Part shown: positions 5,739 to 13,018 of the stretch, piece after piece | How the letters are laid out: each line of letters opens with the position of its first letter | How positions within the stretch are numbered: the first letter of the stretch is position 1 | NCBI GenBank assembly: GCA_050954505.1 | Contig: JBPBPY010000245.1 | Location: forward strand, 1 to 18,394 | Source of the DNA: JAQGMO01 sp050954505 | GTDB taxonomy: Bacteria; Pseudomonadota; Gammaproteobacteria; Burkholderiales; Burkholderiaceae_D | Reading direction: 5' to 3' | Length of the DNA: 18,394 bases | Notes under the pieces: generated by a model | Told to the model about the DNA's origin: nothing | What the model saw: only the letters and a program-made list of their open reading frames with translations | The model's database searches: none | Made by a program: the position numbers and the translations under genes

Positions 5739-8700
5739 TCAGTCGCGTTGCGTTTCCACCTGAACCAGGGGATCGGCGGCAACGACAGGACGCGGCTTGC
5801 GTTCGCGTGGCACCCGTGGCGGCGGCGCATAATGCGCTGCAGCTTCCTGCGCTGCACGCAGCTTGGCAGGGTCGGTGACAGCGAGTGTCAGGCCGGCCGA
5901 ATTGAGGACTTCGTCAAGCGCTTCCGGCTTGAGTGGCTCCACTACAGGGCTTGCCAGGACCGGCGCCGGGGCAGTTGCCGGCGTGCCGGCTGTGGCTTCG
6001 GATGCTGCCGGTACAGCAGCCTGGTCGAACCCGGCTGCGCCGGCAGTTTCAGGCCACGCTGCCTGCGGTGCTGCAGCGGCTGGCTTGTCCTGCGCAGGCT
6101 GCTGCACTGTCGCTTCGACTTCCACCGGCTGGCTGGCTTGCACTGGTTCAGCGCTTTCCAGGGCGGCCGCAACATTGTCGACCTCGGCCACGGGTGACGG
6201 CAGCGCAACTTCGCTCGCTGCCACCACAGCATGCGCGGCTTGCACATGCTCAACGGCGGCAAACGATGGCTGCGTTGGCGCCTCGGTCAAGCCGGGCGCT
6301 GCACTGGCAAGCTCGTCTTCAAAACCCGAAGGTGGCATTGGTGCGGCGGCTTCAGTTGCCGTCACATCGGCATGCGAAGTTTCGGCATGGACCGCTTGCG
6401 GTACTGCATCGTGCACCGCCTGCGGCACTGCATCAGGCACCGCCTGCGTCCCTGCATCGTGCACCGCTGGCGCTGCGCCGGCCAGCATCGACGATTTGAC
6501 GGCGTCGTCGAACACCGGTTCAAAGCGCGTCGACGAACTGGCCGGTGCCGCAAAGGCAACCGCTTCACGTGATGAGGCATCATGCTGGGCACTTTCGCGG
6601 GCGATCTGCTGCGCAAGTTCCGGCGAGAATGCCACTTCCTGGGCCGATGTCGGCGCGGCAATCACGGAAGTGAGCGTGGAGACGCCAGGGGCAACGTCCG
6701 GACCGTTGATGAGGCGCTCGGCATTCTTGCGGCTTTGCTCCGTATCGGCTGCAAGGTTTTCCGTGCCTTCCATTTCTTCACCGGCTTCGCCTGCTTCGCC
6801 AGGCTCACGTTCGCGGCGATTGCGGTTGCGCCCACCACGACGGCGGCGACGACGCGGCTGTTCTTCACCGTCGGCGTTGACTTCCACACCTTCGTTGCCG
6901 GCTTCCTCGCCTTCGCTCTCGATATCGTTTTCAGCCTGTCGCGTCACTGCGGCAACGGCGGTGCTGCCGCCTGCCAGGCCAGCTGCGGCACCAGCGGCCA
7001 GTCCACCTGGCAGCAAGGCTTCCTCACGGCTGTTTTCCACCAGTGCTTCCTTGCGTTCCTCCCGCGGTGGACGTGGCGGGCGCTCGCGCCGGCCTTCGCC
7101 TGCTTCACGCGGTTCGCGTGCTTCCTTGGGCGCCGACGGCTCGCGCGGTTCACGTGCTTCGCGCGGCTCGCGTGGCGGGCGCGGTGGCCGTGCCGCCGGC
7201 ACCGGCGCCACGCCCACGCCTGCTTGCAGCGACTGGCCCTGGGCTGGTGCAACGCGCAAGGCGTCTTCACGGCCTTCCGGCTTGCTGCCATCGCGTTCCT
7301 CACCGCGGTCCCGACCGCCACGGCCGCCGCGCGAGCGTCCACGCTGGGCATTGCCGCCACGCGCAGTGCGCTCGCTGCGTTCACGGTTGGCGGCAGGGAC
7401 TTCGACCACGACGGCGGGTGCGGGGGCGGCAACCGGTTCAGGCGCCTTGCCACGCAACAGGTTCCACAATTTGCCGAGGAAACTTTCTTCCGCCACCGGC
7501 GCAACCGGAACCGGCACGCTGGCGGCCACCGCAGGCGCTACCTTGCGCTCGACGACAGGCGCCGGCTGGTCCGGCGTGATGGTCTTGACCATGGCTTCCT
7601 GGCGTGGCTTGACTTCCTCTTTTTGCCGCTTGGCATAGCTGATGTCGGTATCGGCTTCCTCGGCCATTGCATAGCTGGCCTGCATTTCTTCCAGGCGCAC
7701 ATCGTCGAGCTTGATGCGTTCGAGTTTGTAGTGCGGGGTTTCCAGATGCTTGTTCGGAATCAGGATCACCGAGACCCGGTGGCGGGTTTCGATCTTCAGG
7801 ATTTCGCCGCGCTTTTCATTGAGCAGGAAGGCGGCGACATCGACCGGTGCCTGCACATGAATCGAGGCGGAGTTCTCCTTCATGGCCTCTTCCTGGATGA
7901 TGCGCAAGACCTGCAATGCCGAGGATTCGGTATCGCGGATATGGCCGGTGCCGTTGCAGCGCGGGCAGGTGACGTGGCTGCCTTCCGACAGGGAAGGGCG
8001 CAGGCGCTGGCGCGACAATTCCATCAGGCCGAACCGCGAGATCTTGCCCATCTGTACGCGTGCACGGTCGAAATGCAGTGCATCTTTCAGGCGGGTTTCG
8101 ACTTCGCGCTGGTTCTTGGTGTTTTCCATGTCGATGAAATCGATCACGATCAAACCGCCGAGATCGCGCAGGCGCAGCTGGCGCGCCACTTCATCGGCTG
8201 CTTCCAGATTGGTGTTGAGCGCCGTGGTTTCGATGTCGCTGCCGCGTGTGGCGCGCGCCGAGTTGACGTCGACCGAGACCAGTGCCTCGGTGTGATCGAT
8301 GACAATGGCGCCGCCCGAAGGCAGCGGCACGGTGCGCGAGTAAGCGGTTTCGATCTGGTGCTCGATCTGGAAGCGTGAGAACAGCGGCACGTCGTCACGG
8401 TAGCGCTTGACCCGATGCACCATGTCCGGCATCACATGGCTCATGAACTGCTGGGCCTGTTCATAGATGTCGTCGGTGTCGATGAGGATTTCACCGATGT
8501 CGGGCTGGAAGTAATCGCGGATGGCGCGGATCACCAGCGACGATTCCTGGTAGATCAGGAAGGCGCCGGTGGCCGAGCCGCCGGCGCCTTCGATGGCGCG
8601 CCAGAGCTGCATCAAATAGTTCAAATCCCACTGCAGTTCATCAACATTGCGGCCGATGCCTGCGGTGCGGGCAATCACCGACATGCCGGTTGGCAGGTCG

Positions 8701-9170
8701 AGCTTGTCCATGGTTTCGCGCAGTTCCTGGCGGTCTTCGCCTTCGACGCGGCGCGACACACCGCCGCCACGCGGATTGTTCGGCATCAGCACCAAATAGC
8801 GCCCGGCCAGCGAAACGAACGACGTCAGTGCCGCGCCCTTGTTGCCGCGCTCTTCCTTTTCCACCTGGACCATGATTTCCTGGCCCTCGCGCAAGGCTTC
8901 CTTGATCGAGGCGGTGCGCACATCGACGCCTTCCTTGAAGTAGGTGCGGGCGACTTCCTTGAACGGCAGGAAGCCGTGGCGTTCCTCGCCGTAGTTGACG
9001 AAGCAGGCTTCCAGCGACGGTTCGATGCGGGTGATGACGCCTTTGTAGATGTTGGATTTGCGCTGTTCGCGCCCGGTGGTTTCGATATCGATGTCGATGA
9101 GCTTTTGACCATCGACGATCGCCACGCGCAATTCTTCCTGCTGCGTGGCGTTGAACAACATGCGTTTCAT
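5739..9170 (-). CDS. rne: Ribonuclease E
   Basis: RNase E is the main endonuclease for mRNA decay and for processing rRNA and tRNA precursors, acting at the inner membrane and usually scaffolding a degradosome. The 1143-residue product has the full catalytic half: S1 RNA-binding domain (about 36-119), 5' sensor and RNase H-like parts, DNase I-like domain with the metal-binding aspartates Asp301 (LVSVDVNSAR) and Asp344 (LIVIDFIDM), and the Zn-link CPRCNGTG (Cys402, Cys405) that joins dimers. From about residue 520 on it is disordered: Arg/Gly-rich RNA-binding stretches near 600-640 and 770-790, a Pro/Arg/Glu-rich block, then an Ala-rich acidic region with 8-residue repeats, closing with a PPPRVPRERKPRP tail. 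The ATG at 9170 has GGAG seven bases upstream, which fixes the start. A long leader precedes it. Confidence 0.98.
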   Translation of the reverse strand: MKRMLFNATQQEELRVAIVDGQKLIDIDIETTGREQRKSNIYKGVITRIEPSLEACFVNYGEERHGFLPFKEVARTYFKEGVDVRTASIKEALREGQEIMVQVEKEERGNKGAALTSFVSLAGRYLVLMPNNPRGGGVSRRVEGEDRQELRETMDKLDLPTGMSVIARTAGIGRNVDELQWDLNYLMQLWRAIEGAGGSATGAFLIYQESSLVIRAIRDYFQPDIGEILIDTDDIYEQAQQFMSHVMPDMVHRVKRYRDDVPLFSRFQIEHQIETAYSRTVPLPSGGAIVIDHTEALVSVDVNSARATRGSDIETTALNTNLEAADEVARQLRLRDLGGLIVIDFIDMENTKNQREVETRLKDALHFDRARVQMGKISRFGLMELSRQRLRPSLSEGSHVTCPRCNGTGHIRDTESSALQVLRIIQEEAMKENSASIHVQAPVDVAAFLLNEKRGEILKIETRHRVSVILIPNKHLETPHYKLERIKLDDVRLEEMQASYAMAEEADTDISYAKRQKEEVKPRQEAMVKTITPDQPAPVVERKVAPAVAASVPVPVAPVAEESFLGKLWNLLRGKAPEPVAAPAPAVVVEVPAANRERSERTARGGNAQRGRSRGGRGGRDRGEERDGSKPEGREDALRVAPAQGQSLQAGVGVAPVPAARPPRPPREPREAREPREPSAPKEAREPREAGEGRRERPPRPPREERKEALVENSREEALLPGGLAAGAAAGLAGGSTAVAAVTRQAENDIESEGEEAGNEGVEVNADGEEQPRRRRRRGGRNRNRREREPGEAGEAGEEMEGTENLAADTEQSRKNAERLINGPDVAPGVSTLTSVIAAPTSAQEVAFSPELAQQIARESAQHDASSREAVAFAAPASSSTRFEPVFDDAVKSSMLAGAAPAVHDAGTQAVPDAVPQAVHDAVPQAVHAETSHADVTATEAAAPMPPSGFEDELASAAPGLTEAPTQPSFAAVEHVQAAHAVVAASEVALPSPVAEVDNVAAALESAEPVQASQPVEVEATVQQPAQDKPAAAAPQAAWPETAGAAGFDQAAVPAASEATAGTPATAPAPVLASPVVEPLKPEALDEVLNSAGLTLAVTDPAKLRAAQEAAAHYAPPPRVPRERKPRPVVAADPLVQVETQRD
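6391..6470 (-). repeat. Three 24-bp tandem repeats in the rne 3' half
   Basis: Units at 6391-6414, 6415-6438 and 6439-6462, with a partial fourth to about 6470, share ACCGC-TGCG and CTGCATC. They encode 8-residue units of the form DAVPQAVH in the disordered scaffold region of RNase E and keep the frame. Confidence 0.85.
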
Positions 9171-9486
9171 TTTTTCGCTCCATGACCATTTTCAGGTCAT
9201 CCTTGATGCCGGCGCCGGCGCTCCTGGCGAACGGTGACGGCATACATACACGGGATGCATGCGAGGATGGGACGCAGGGAGAGAGGGAATGCACAATCGC
9301 GCGGCCAGCCCGCGCTAGTGCGCAGGCGCCGCAACGGGCGCGGATGTTGACAACCGGTCATGCCGAGCTTACGCCTGTGCCGCAGCATTCGCGCCGACAG
9401 TGTCGGGCGCGTCGGGCGGCATTCAAGGCGGCGGGCAGGGGCGGCGCTGCCCGGGGCATTTCGCCGCAGGCAGAGCGACCAGGGGA

Positions 9487-9506
9487 GCAGGCTCCCAGGA
9501 GCCTGC
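9487..9506 (-). promoter_or_regulatory. Perfect stem-loop in the putative rne leader
   Basis: GCAGGCTC (9487-9494) and GAGCCTGC (9499-9506) pair perfectly around CCAG. It is not followed by a T tract on either strand, so it is not a normal terminator; in an rne leader it would be a stable hairpin about 320 nt before the start codon. Confidence 0.4.
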
Positions 9507-9767
9507 GCCAGCGTTTAGCAGTCTCGTCATGCCGGTCAAACCACATCAACTGGCAAGCGCATTGCGGCGGGGCCGCAGCGCTGGCCAGACTTATCCTTTT
9601 GTTCCTGACATCCACATCCAGCATGCTGCCGCGCCATCCGATTACAACGACGGTGCAACCTCGACTCGCGCAGCATGCTGCATGCACATCTTTTCCATCG
9701 TATTTGCGCAATTGGCCAGGCCGATGGACACGCCCCTGTGTAGAATGTGCTTTTTATTCTTACACCA

Positions 9768-9789
9768 ACAGCGGTCTTGTAACCGCTGT
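9768..9789 (+). promoter_or_regulatory. Hairpin in the rluC leader
   Basis: ACAGCGGT (9768-9775) pairs perfectly with ACCGCTGT (9782-9789) around the loop CTTGTA. It ends 19 nt before the chosen rluC ATG, and a possible in-frame GTG start (9788) lies at its base, so it could affect translation of rluC. No T tract follows. Confidence 0.4.
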
Positions 9790-9795
9790 GAAACA

Positions 9796-9823
9796 ATTAT
9801 ATTTAAAAATGAAGGACTTAGCG
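9796..9823 (-). promoter_or_regulatory. Candidate rne promoter with consensus -10
   Basis: On the - strand TATAAT (9801-9796) matches the sigma-70 -10 exactly; the hexamer 17 bp upstream is TCGCTA, a weak 3 of 6 match to the -35. It overlaps the first codons of rluC. Assigned to rne because no other good promoter is visible on that strand between the two genes. Confidence 0.3.
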
Positions 9824-10837
9824 AGCTTTTCCGGGGACCCGGCAGCAAATCCAGAATCTGCCCCTGCGGCCGGGGTGAAAGCGCCCCGCGCCGGCGGCAT
9901 TCTGCAGCAAGTCCAGCTGGTGACGATCACCGAGGAAGAGGTCGGCCAGCGCATTGACAACTATCTGTTGCGTCACTTCAAAGGCGTGCCGAAGAGTCAT
10001 GTCTATCGGGTCTTGCGTTCCGGTGAAGTGCGCATCAACAAGGGCCGCATCGACCAGACCTACCGGCTCGAACTTGGCGATGTGATGCGCCTGCCGCCGA
10101 TGCGCATCGCTGAAAAAGCGGTGCATGCGGCGGCGCCCGGCGCCGAGTTCAGGATCCTGCTTGAAGACAGCCACATGCTGGTGATCGACAAGCCGGCCGG
10201 CACGGCCGTGCATGGCGGCTCGGGAGTCAGCTATGGCGTCATCGAACAATTGCGCGCTGCGCGGCCCGATGCCAAGTTCCTCGAGCTGGTGCATCGACTG
10301 GACCGCGATACCTCAGGCATTTTACTGCTGGCAAAAAAACGCTCGGCGCTGACCAATCTGCATGAACAGATTCGCGAAGGCTTGCTCGACAAGCGTTATC
10401 TGGTGCTGGTGCATGGCGACTGGAAAAACAAGCGCGAGCACATTCGCCTGCCGCTGTTCAAATACAATGCCCCCGATGGCGAGCGGCGCGTCCGTGTGCA
10501 AGCCGACGGCCTGGCCTCGCACACCGTTTTCAATTTGCTGCGCAAGTACCGCGAGTACGCCTTGCTGGAGGCCGAGCTCAAGACCGGCCGCACCCATCAG
10601 ATTCGTGTGCATCTCTCATCCTCGGGCTATGCCATTGCCGGCGATGACAAATACGGCGACTTTGCCCTCAACCGCGCATTGCAAAAGGCCGATGGCAACC
10701 GTGCTGCGCTCAAGCGCATGTTCCTGCATGCACACCAGATCACCTTCACCCATCCGGATTCCGGCAAGCCGGTGACATTGAATGCGCCGCTGCCGGCAGA
10801 GTGCGAGCGTTTCCTGCAAACCCTGGCCTCGGCCTGA
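9809..10837 (+). CDS. rluC: 23S rRNA pseudouridine synthase RluC (RluA family)
   Basis: RluC converts uridines 955, 2504 and 2580 of E. coli 23S rRNA to pseudouridine. The 342-residue product has an N-terminal extension of about 35 low-complexity residues, an S4 RNA-binding domain (about 47-95, GQRIDNYLLRHFKGVPKSHVYRVLR start), and the RluA catalytic domain with HRLDRDTSG (162-170, catalytic Asp165), KRYLVLVHG, and LKTGRTHQIRVHL (258-269). The start at ATG 9809 lacks a Shine-Dalgarno sequence; a GTG at 9788 is the alternative. Divergent from rne, an arrangement I recognise as common in Burkholderiales. The RluA family has close paralogues (RluD), but the location beside rne and the overall length favour RluC. 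Confidence 0.95.
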   Translation: MKDLASFSGDPAANPESAPAAGVKAPRAGGILQQVQLVTITEEEVGQRIDNYLLRHFKGVPKSHVYRVLRSGEVRINKGRIDQTYRLELGDVMRLPPMRIAEKAVHAAAPGAEFRILLEDSHMLVIDKPAGTAVHGGSGVSYGVIEQLRAARPDAKFLELVHRLDRDTSGILLLAKKRSALTNLHEQIREGLLDKRYLVLVHGDWKNKREHIRLPLFKYNAPDGERRVRVQADGLASHTVFNLLRKYREYALLEAELKTGRTHQIRVHLSSSGYAIAGDDKYGDFALNRALQKADGNRAALKRMFLHAHQITFTHPDSGKPVTLNAPLPAECERFLQTLASA

Positions 10838-10866
10838 ACCAATCTACATTACAGGAGTCGGCAGTT

Positions 10867-11541
10867 GTGCTGCCGGTCATGATGGCAAGAAAACAATTCG
10901 ACCTGATCGTCTTCGATTGGGATGGCACCTTGATGGACAGTACGGCAACCATCGTCAAATGCATCCAGGCCGCCGCGCGCGATCTGGGCCTGGCCGTGCC
11001 GGACCAGAAAACCGCTTCCCATGTCATCGGCCTGGGTCTGGGCGAAGCATTGCGGCTGGCCGTGCCGGACATGGACCCGCGCCTGCAGGACCGGCTGGTG
11101 GAACGCTACCGCCACCACTACCTGGCGCAGGACCAGGATCTGGTGCTGTTCGAGGGGGTGCGCGAGATGCTGGCGGACTTGTCGCAACAGGGTTACTTCC
11201 TTGCCGTAGCCACCGGCAAGAGCCGCGTCGGCCTGTCGCGTGCACTCGACAGCGTCAAGCTGACCTCGCTGTTCGACGCCACGCGTTGCGCCGATGAGAC
11301 ATTTTCCAAGCCACATCCAGCAATGTTGCAAGAACTCACGCGCGAACTCGGCCAGGACATGAAACGCACCGTCATGATCGGCGATACTACGCATGATCTG
11401 CAAATGGCGCTCAATGCTGGCGCACTGGGCGTGGGCGTGCAGTATGGCGCTCATCTGGAAGCCGAGTTGCTGGCGCTGGCGCCCTTGTATTCCGCCAGTT
11501 CGGTGCCGGCGCTGCATGCCTGGCTCAATGCGAATGCCTGA
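10867..11541 (+). CDS. HAD-superfamily phosphatase, phosphoglycolate-phosphatase-like
   Basis: A 224-residue haloacid dehalogenase family hydrolase. Motif I is FDWDGT (nucleophile Asp17 and acid/base Asp19), motif II the Thr of VATGKS (Thr116), motif III Lys148 in SKPHP, motif IV GDTTHD (172-177). The cap inserted between motifs I and II is helical, as in subfamily IA, so it is likely a soluble phosphatase acting on a small phosphorylated metabolite; the substrate cannot be read from sequence. The start is set at GTG 10867 because AGGAG (10853-10857) is nine bases upstream; the ATGs at 10879 and 10882 lie 21 or more bases from it. It follows rluC by 29 bp and is probably cotranscribed. Gph-like naming would be over-precise. 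Confidence 0.9.
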   Translation: MLPVMMARKQFDLIVFDWDGTLMDSTATIVKCIQAAARDLGLAVPDQKTASHVIGLGLGEALRLAVPDMDPRLQDRLVERYRHHYLAQDQDLVLFEGVREMLADLSQQGYFLAVATGKSRVGLSRALDSVKLTSLFDATRCADETFSKPHPAMLQELTRELGQDMKRTVMIGDTTHDLQMALNAGALGVGVQYGAHLEAELLALAPLYSASSVPALHAWLNANA

Positions 11542-11691
11542 AGCCGGTTGGCAGCCGCTGGCCGGGCCGGCAGGCAAGGCAGTGCTTGCAGGATGCGTTG
11601 CTTCGTCGGCAAGCGCCCGCATGAACCAGGACTGCCTGCGGCATCGATGTTGCTGCACCCCGCGTGATTCCCAATTTAACGAGCAAATACA
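11542..11691. other. 150-bp spacer between HAD and S49 genes, no gene seen
   Basis: I see no complete reading frame with family motifs in this spacer and no terminator-like hairpin with a T tract. From memory, related Burkholderiales carry a small Rieske [2Fe-2S] protein gene at this place; neither its C-x-H nor its C-x-x-H motif is present in any frame I read here. Confidence 0.5.
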
Positions 11692-12711
11692 ATGACTGAT
11701 GACTATCTGGGCCCGCAACCAATGCCGGCAGCTGCGGCGGATGCGGCACTGGCTGCTGGTGTCCCGGTGAAAAAAGAAGGGTGGGAGCGCGAGATCCTGG
11801 AAAAGCTGGCATTTGCCACGCTGGCCGAGCAGCGCTCCAGGCGTCGCTGGGCGATCTTTTTCCGTTTCGTCCTGTTGGCGCTGGTCTTGTTCGGCATCTG
11901 GATGGCATTCGACTTCAAGGGCACCGACATGGAAGTCACCACGACCCATACTGCGCTCATCGATATCGATGGCACCATCGAGTCGGGCCACGGCAGCGGT
12001 GCGGCCGAGTCGGTCGTGCCGGCCTTGAACAAAGCCTATGCCGACGCGAATTCGGTGGGCATCATCCTGCGCATCAACAGTCCGGGTGGCAGTCCTGTGC
12101 AGGCAGGCATCATCAGCGATGAAATGATTCGCCTGCGCAAGATCTATCCGCAAAAGCCCTTGTATGTCGTGGTCGATGAAATGTGTGCTTCCGGGGGATA
12201 CTACATTGCCGCTGCCGCCGACCGGATCTACGTCAACAAGGCCAGCATCGTCGGTTCCATTGGCGTGTTGATGGATGGTTTTGGATTCACCGGCTTGATG
12301 GACAAGCTAGGGGTCGAGCGGCGTTTGCTCACCGCCGGCGAAAACAAGGGTTTCCTCGATCCATTCAGCCCGCAATCGGAGAAGCAGTCCGAATATGCCA
12401 AGTCGATGCTGGCCGAAATTCATCAGCAGTTCATCGATGTGGTGCGCACCGGCCGCGGCAAGCGCCTGAAGGAAACGCCGGAAATGTTCACTGGTTTGTT
12501 CTGGAGCGGTGCCAAGGCCATCGACATGGGATTGGCCGATGGCTTCGGAACGGTCGACAGCGTGGCGCGCGATATTTTCAAGTCGGAAGAAATCGTCGAC
12601 TATACCCGTGAAGAAGGTTTGTCGGAGCGGGTGCTGAAAAAATTTGGCGCCTCCGTCGGTGGTGGTGCGGCGAAGGCACTGCTGGATCGCGGAACGTTAC
12701 TGATGAAATAA
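11692..12711 (+). CDS. S49 family membrane peptidase (SppA/SohB-like)
   Basis: A 339-residue single-domain protease of the signal peptide peptidase A family, which cleaves leftover signal peptides and membrane protein fragments. It has a cytoplasmic N-terminus of about 50 residues, one membrane segment (about 53-73, WAIFFRFVLLALVLFGIWMAF in outline), then a periplasmic catalytic domain. The Ser/Lys dyad is visible: Ser167 in MCASGGYYIAAAAD and Lys219 in GENKGFLDPF. The INSPGGSP motif (129-135) is also typical. E. coli SppA is a 618-residue tandem form, so this is the shorter, half-size type. Start at ATG 11692; only a weak GAG is upstream. It follows the HAD gene by 150 bp on the same strand. 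Confidence 0.95.
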   Translation: MTDDYLGPQPMPAAAADAALAAGVPVKKEGWEREILEKLAFATLAEQRSRRRWAIFFRFVLLALVLFGIWMAFDFKGTDMEVTTTHTALIDIDGTIESGHGSGAAESVVPALNKAYADANSVGIILRINSPGGSPVQAGIISDEMIRLRKIYPQKPLYVVVDEMCASGGYYIAAAADRIYVNKASIVGSIGVLMDGFGFTGLMDKLGVERRLLTAGENKGFLDPFSPQSEKQSEYAKSMLAEIHQQFIDVVRTGRGKRLKETPEMFTGLFWSGAKAIDMGLADGFGTVDSVARDIFKSEEIVDYTREEGLSERVLKKFGASVGGGAAKALLDRGTLLMK

Positions 12712-12739
12712 GTTTTTGTGAACAAGGTCGATATTTACC

Positions 12740-12767
12740 TTGCGCTTTTTTCGATCTCGCCTATAGT
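12740..12767 (+). promoter_or_regulatory. Candidate sigma-70 promoter
   Basis: TTGCGC (12740-12745) and TATAGT (12762-12767) are separated by 16 bp. It starts 29 bp after the S49 stop codon and has no gene on its strand before the converging lysE gene, so its transcript would be noncoding. Confidence 0.45.
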
Positions 12768-12773
12768 GAAAGT

Positions 12774-12884
12774 GTGGTCGGTCCTGACAACGAAAGGAGT
12801 TCAATCGCGAACACTGTGTCCAGGCGCCAATTACATTCTCTGCATCGACGATGCGAGGCTGGGAATTCTTGGAATTCCCGTTTT
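12774..12884 (+). ncRNA. Candidate small RNA of about 110 nt
   Basis: Downstream of the promoter are two stacked hairpins: CTC-t-GCATC / GATGC-GAG with a GAC loop (12838-12857) and a perfect GGGAATTC / GAATTCCC with a TTG loop (12861-12879) followed by GTTTT (12880-12884), which looks like an intrinsic terminator with a short T tract. The 5' part carries an unpaired AGGAG (12795-12799) with no start codon after it. I cannot assign it to a known RNA family. It could instead be an untranslated leader or a relic. Confidence 0.35.
12861..12884 (+). terminator. Hairpin with short T tract ending the candidate small RNA
   Basis: A perfect 8-bp inverted repeat, loop TTG, followed by GTTTT. The stem is half A/T, so it is modest in strength. 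Confidence 0.4.
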
Positions 12885-12902
12885 ACGCCCCAGGTGGGCA
12901 CT

Positions 12903-12938
12903 GCAAAACGGCGGCGCGCTTGCGTTCCGCCGTTTTGC
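12903..12938. terminator. Bidirectional hairpin between converging S49 and lysE genes
   Basis: GCAAAACGGCGG (12903-12914) pairs perfectly with CCGCCGTTTTGC (12927-12938) around a 12-nt loop. TTTT at the end of either arm is part of the stem, so it could end transcription from both sides. Confidence 0.5.
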
Positions 12939-13018
12939 GCATTCCAGGCCGCTGTTTGTGGCTCATCATGCGCTGGCGCCAGGCGGGTTCCTTTTCGCTG
13001 CGAGCATTGATGCCAGTG

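Larger units (their letters stand above)
9171..9808. promoter_or_regulatory. Divergent control region between rne and rluC (638 bp)
   Basis: No convincing gene lies here. Contents: the rne ribosome site (GGAG on the - strand, 9178-9181); an imperfect inverted repeat at 9391-9410; a perfect 8-bp stem with a 4-nt loop at 9487-9506; a TAGAAT at 9741-9746 that could be the rluC -10, though with no good -35; a hairpin at 9768-9789; and a perfect TATAAT on the - strand at 9796-9801 that could start rne. If rne starts there, its leader is about 620 nt, containing the listed hairpins. E. coli rne also has a long leader (about 360 nt) through which RNase E controls its own mRNA; a parallel role here is inference. 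Confidence 0.5.
12712..13018. other. 307-bp intergenic region after the S49 gene, holding a candidate small RNA
   Basis: No reading frame here has both a ribosome site and a recognisable product. The region holds a sigma-70-like promoter (12740-12767), a structured stretch (about 12774-12884) and a separate 12-bp hairpin (12903-12938) shared between the converging S49 and LysE genes. 12939-13018 holds nothing I can name. Confidence 0.6.

Noticed and set aside
5501..5857. N-terminal extension of moaA to 5857
   Set aside because: It would run through the large rne terminator hairpin and overlap the end of rne; the added 119 residues are low-complexity and not part of MoaA.
5863..7638. A 591-codon open frame on the + strand, antisense to rne
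   Set aside because: It lies opposite the GC-rich, Ala/Arg-rich 3' half of rne, has a Ser/Ala/Arg low-complexity translation with no domain, and no ribosome site. It is a by-product of high GC codon use.
6582..8378. A 598-codon open frame on the + strand, antisense to rne
   Set aside because: Same reason: it overlaps the conserved catalytic part of RNase E on the other strand and shows no family motif.
9347..9375. TTGACA on the + strand at 9347 as an rluC promoter
   Set aside because: The -35 is perfect but the best -10 at 17-18 bp spacing is TACGCC or ACGCCT, which is too poor; it is also about 460 bp from rluC.
9182..9808. N-terminal extension of rluC to 9182
   Set aside because: The added 209 residues are Arg/Ala-rich, unlike RluC, and cover the region expected to hold both promoters.
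10849..12153. A 434-codon open frame on the - strand opposite the HAD and S49 genes
   Set aside because: The HAD and S49 motifs on the + strand are unambiguous; the antisense frame has no motif or start signal.
12774..13010. A 78-codon open frame in the gap after the S49 gene
   Set aside because: It begins with a GTG at the predicted transcription start with no ribosome site, and the product resembles nothing; the hairpins fit a noncoding RNA better.
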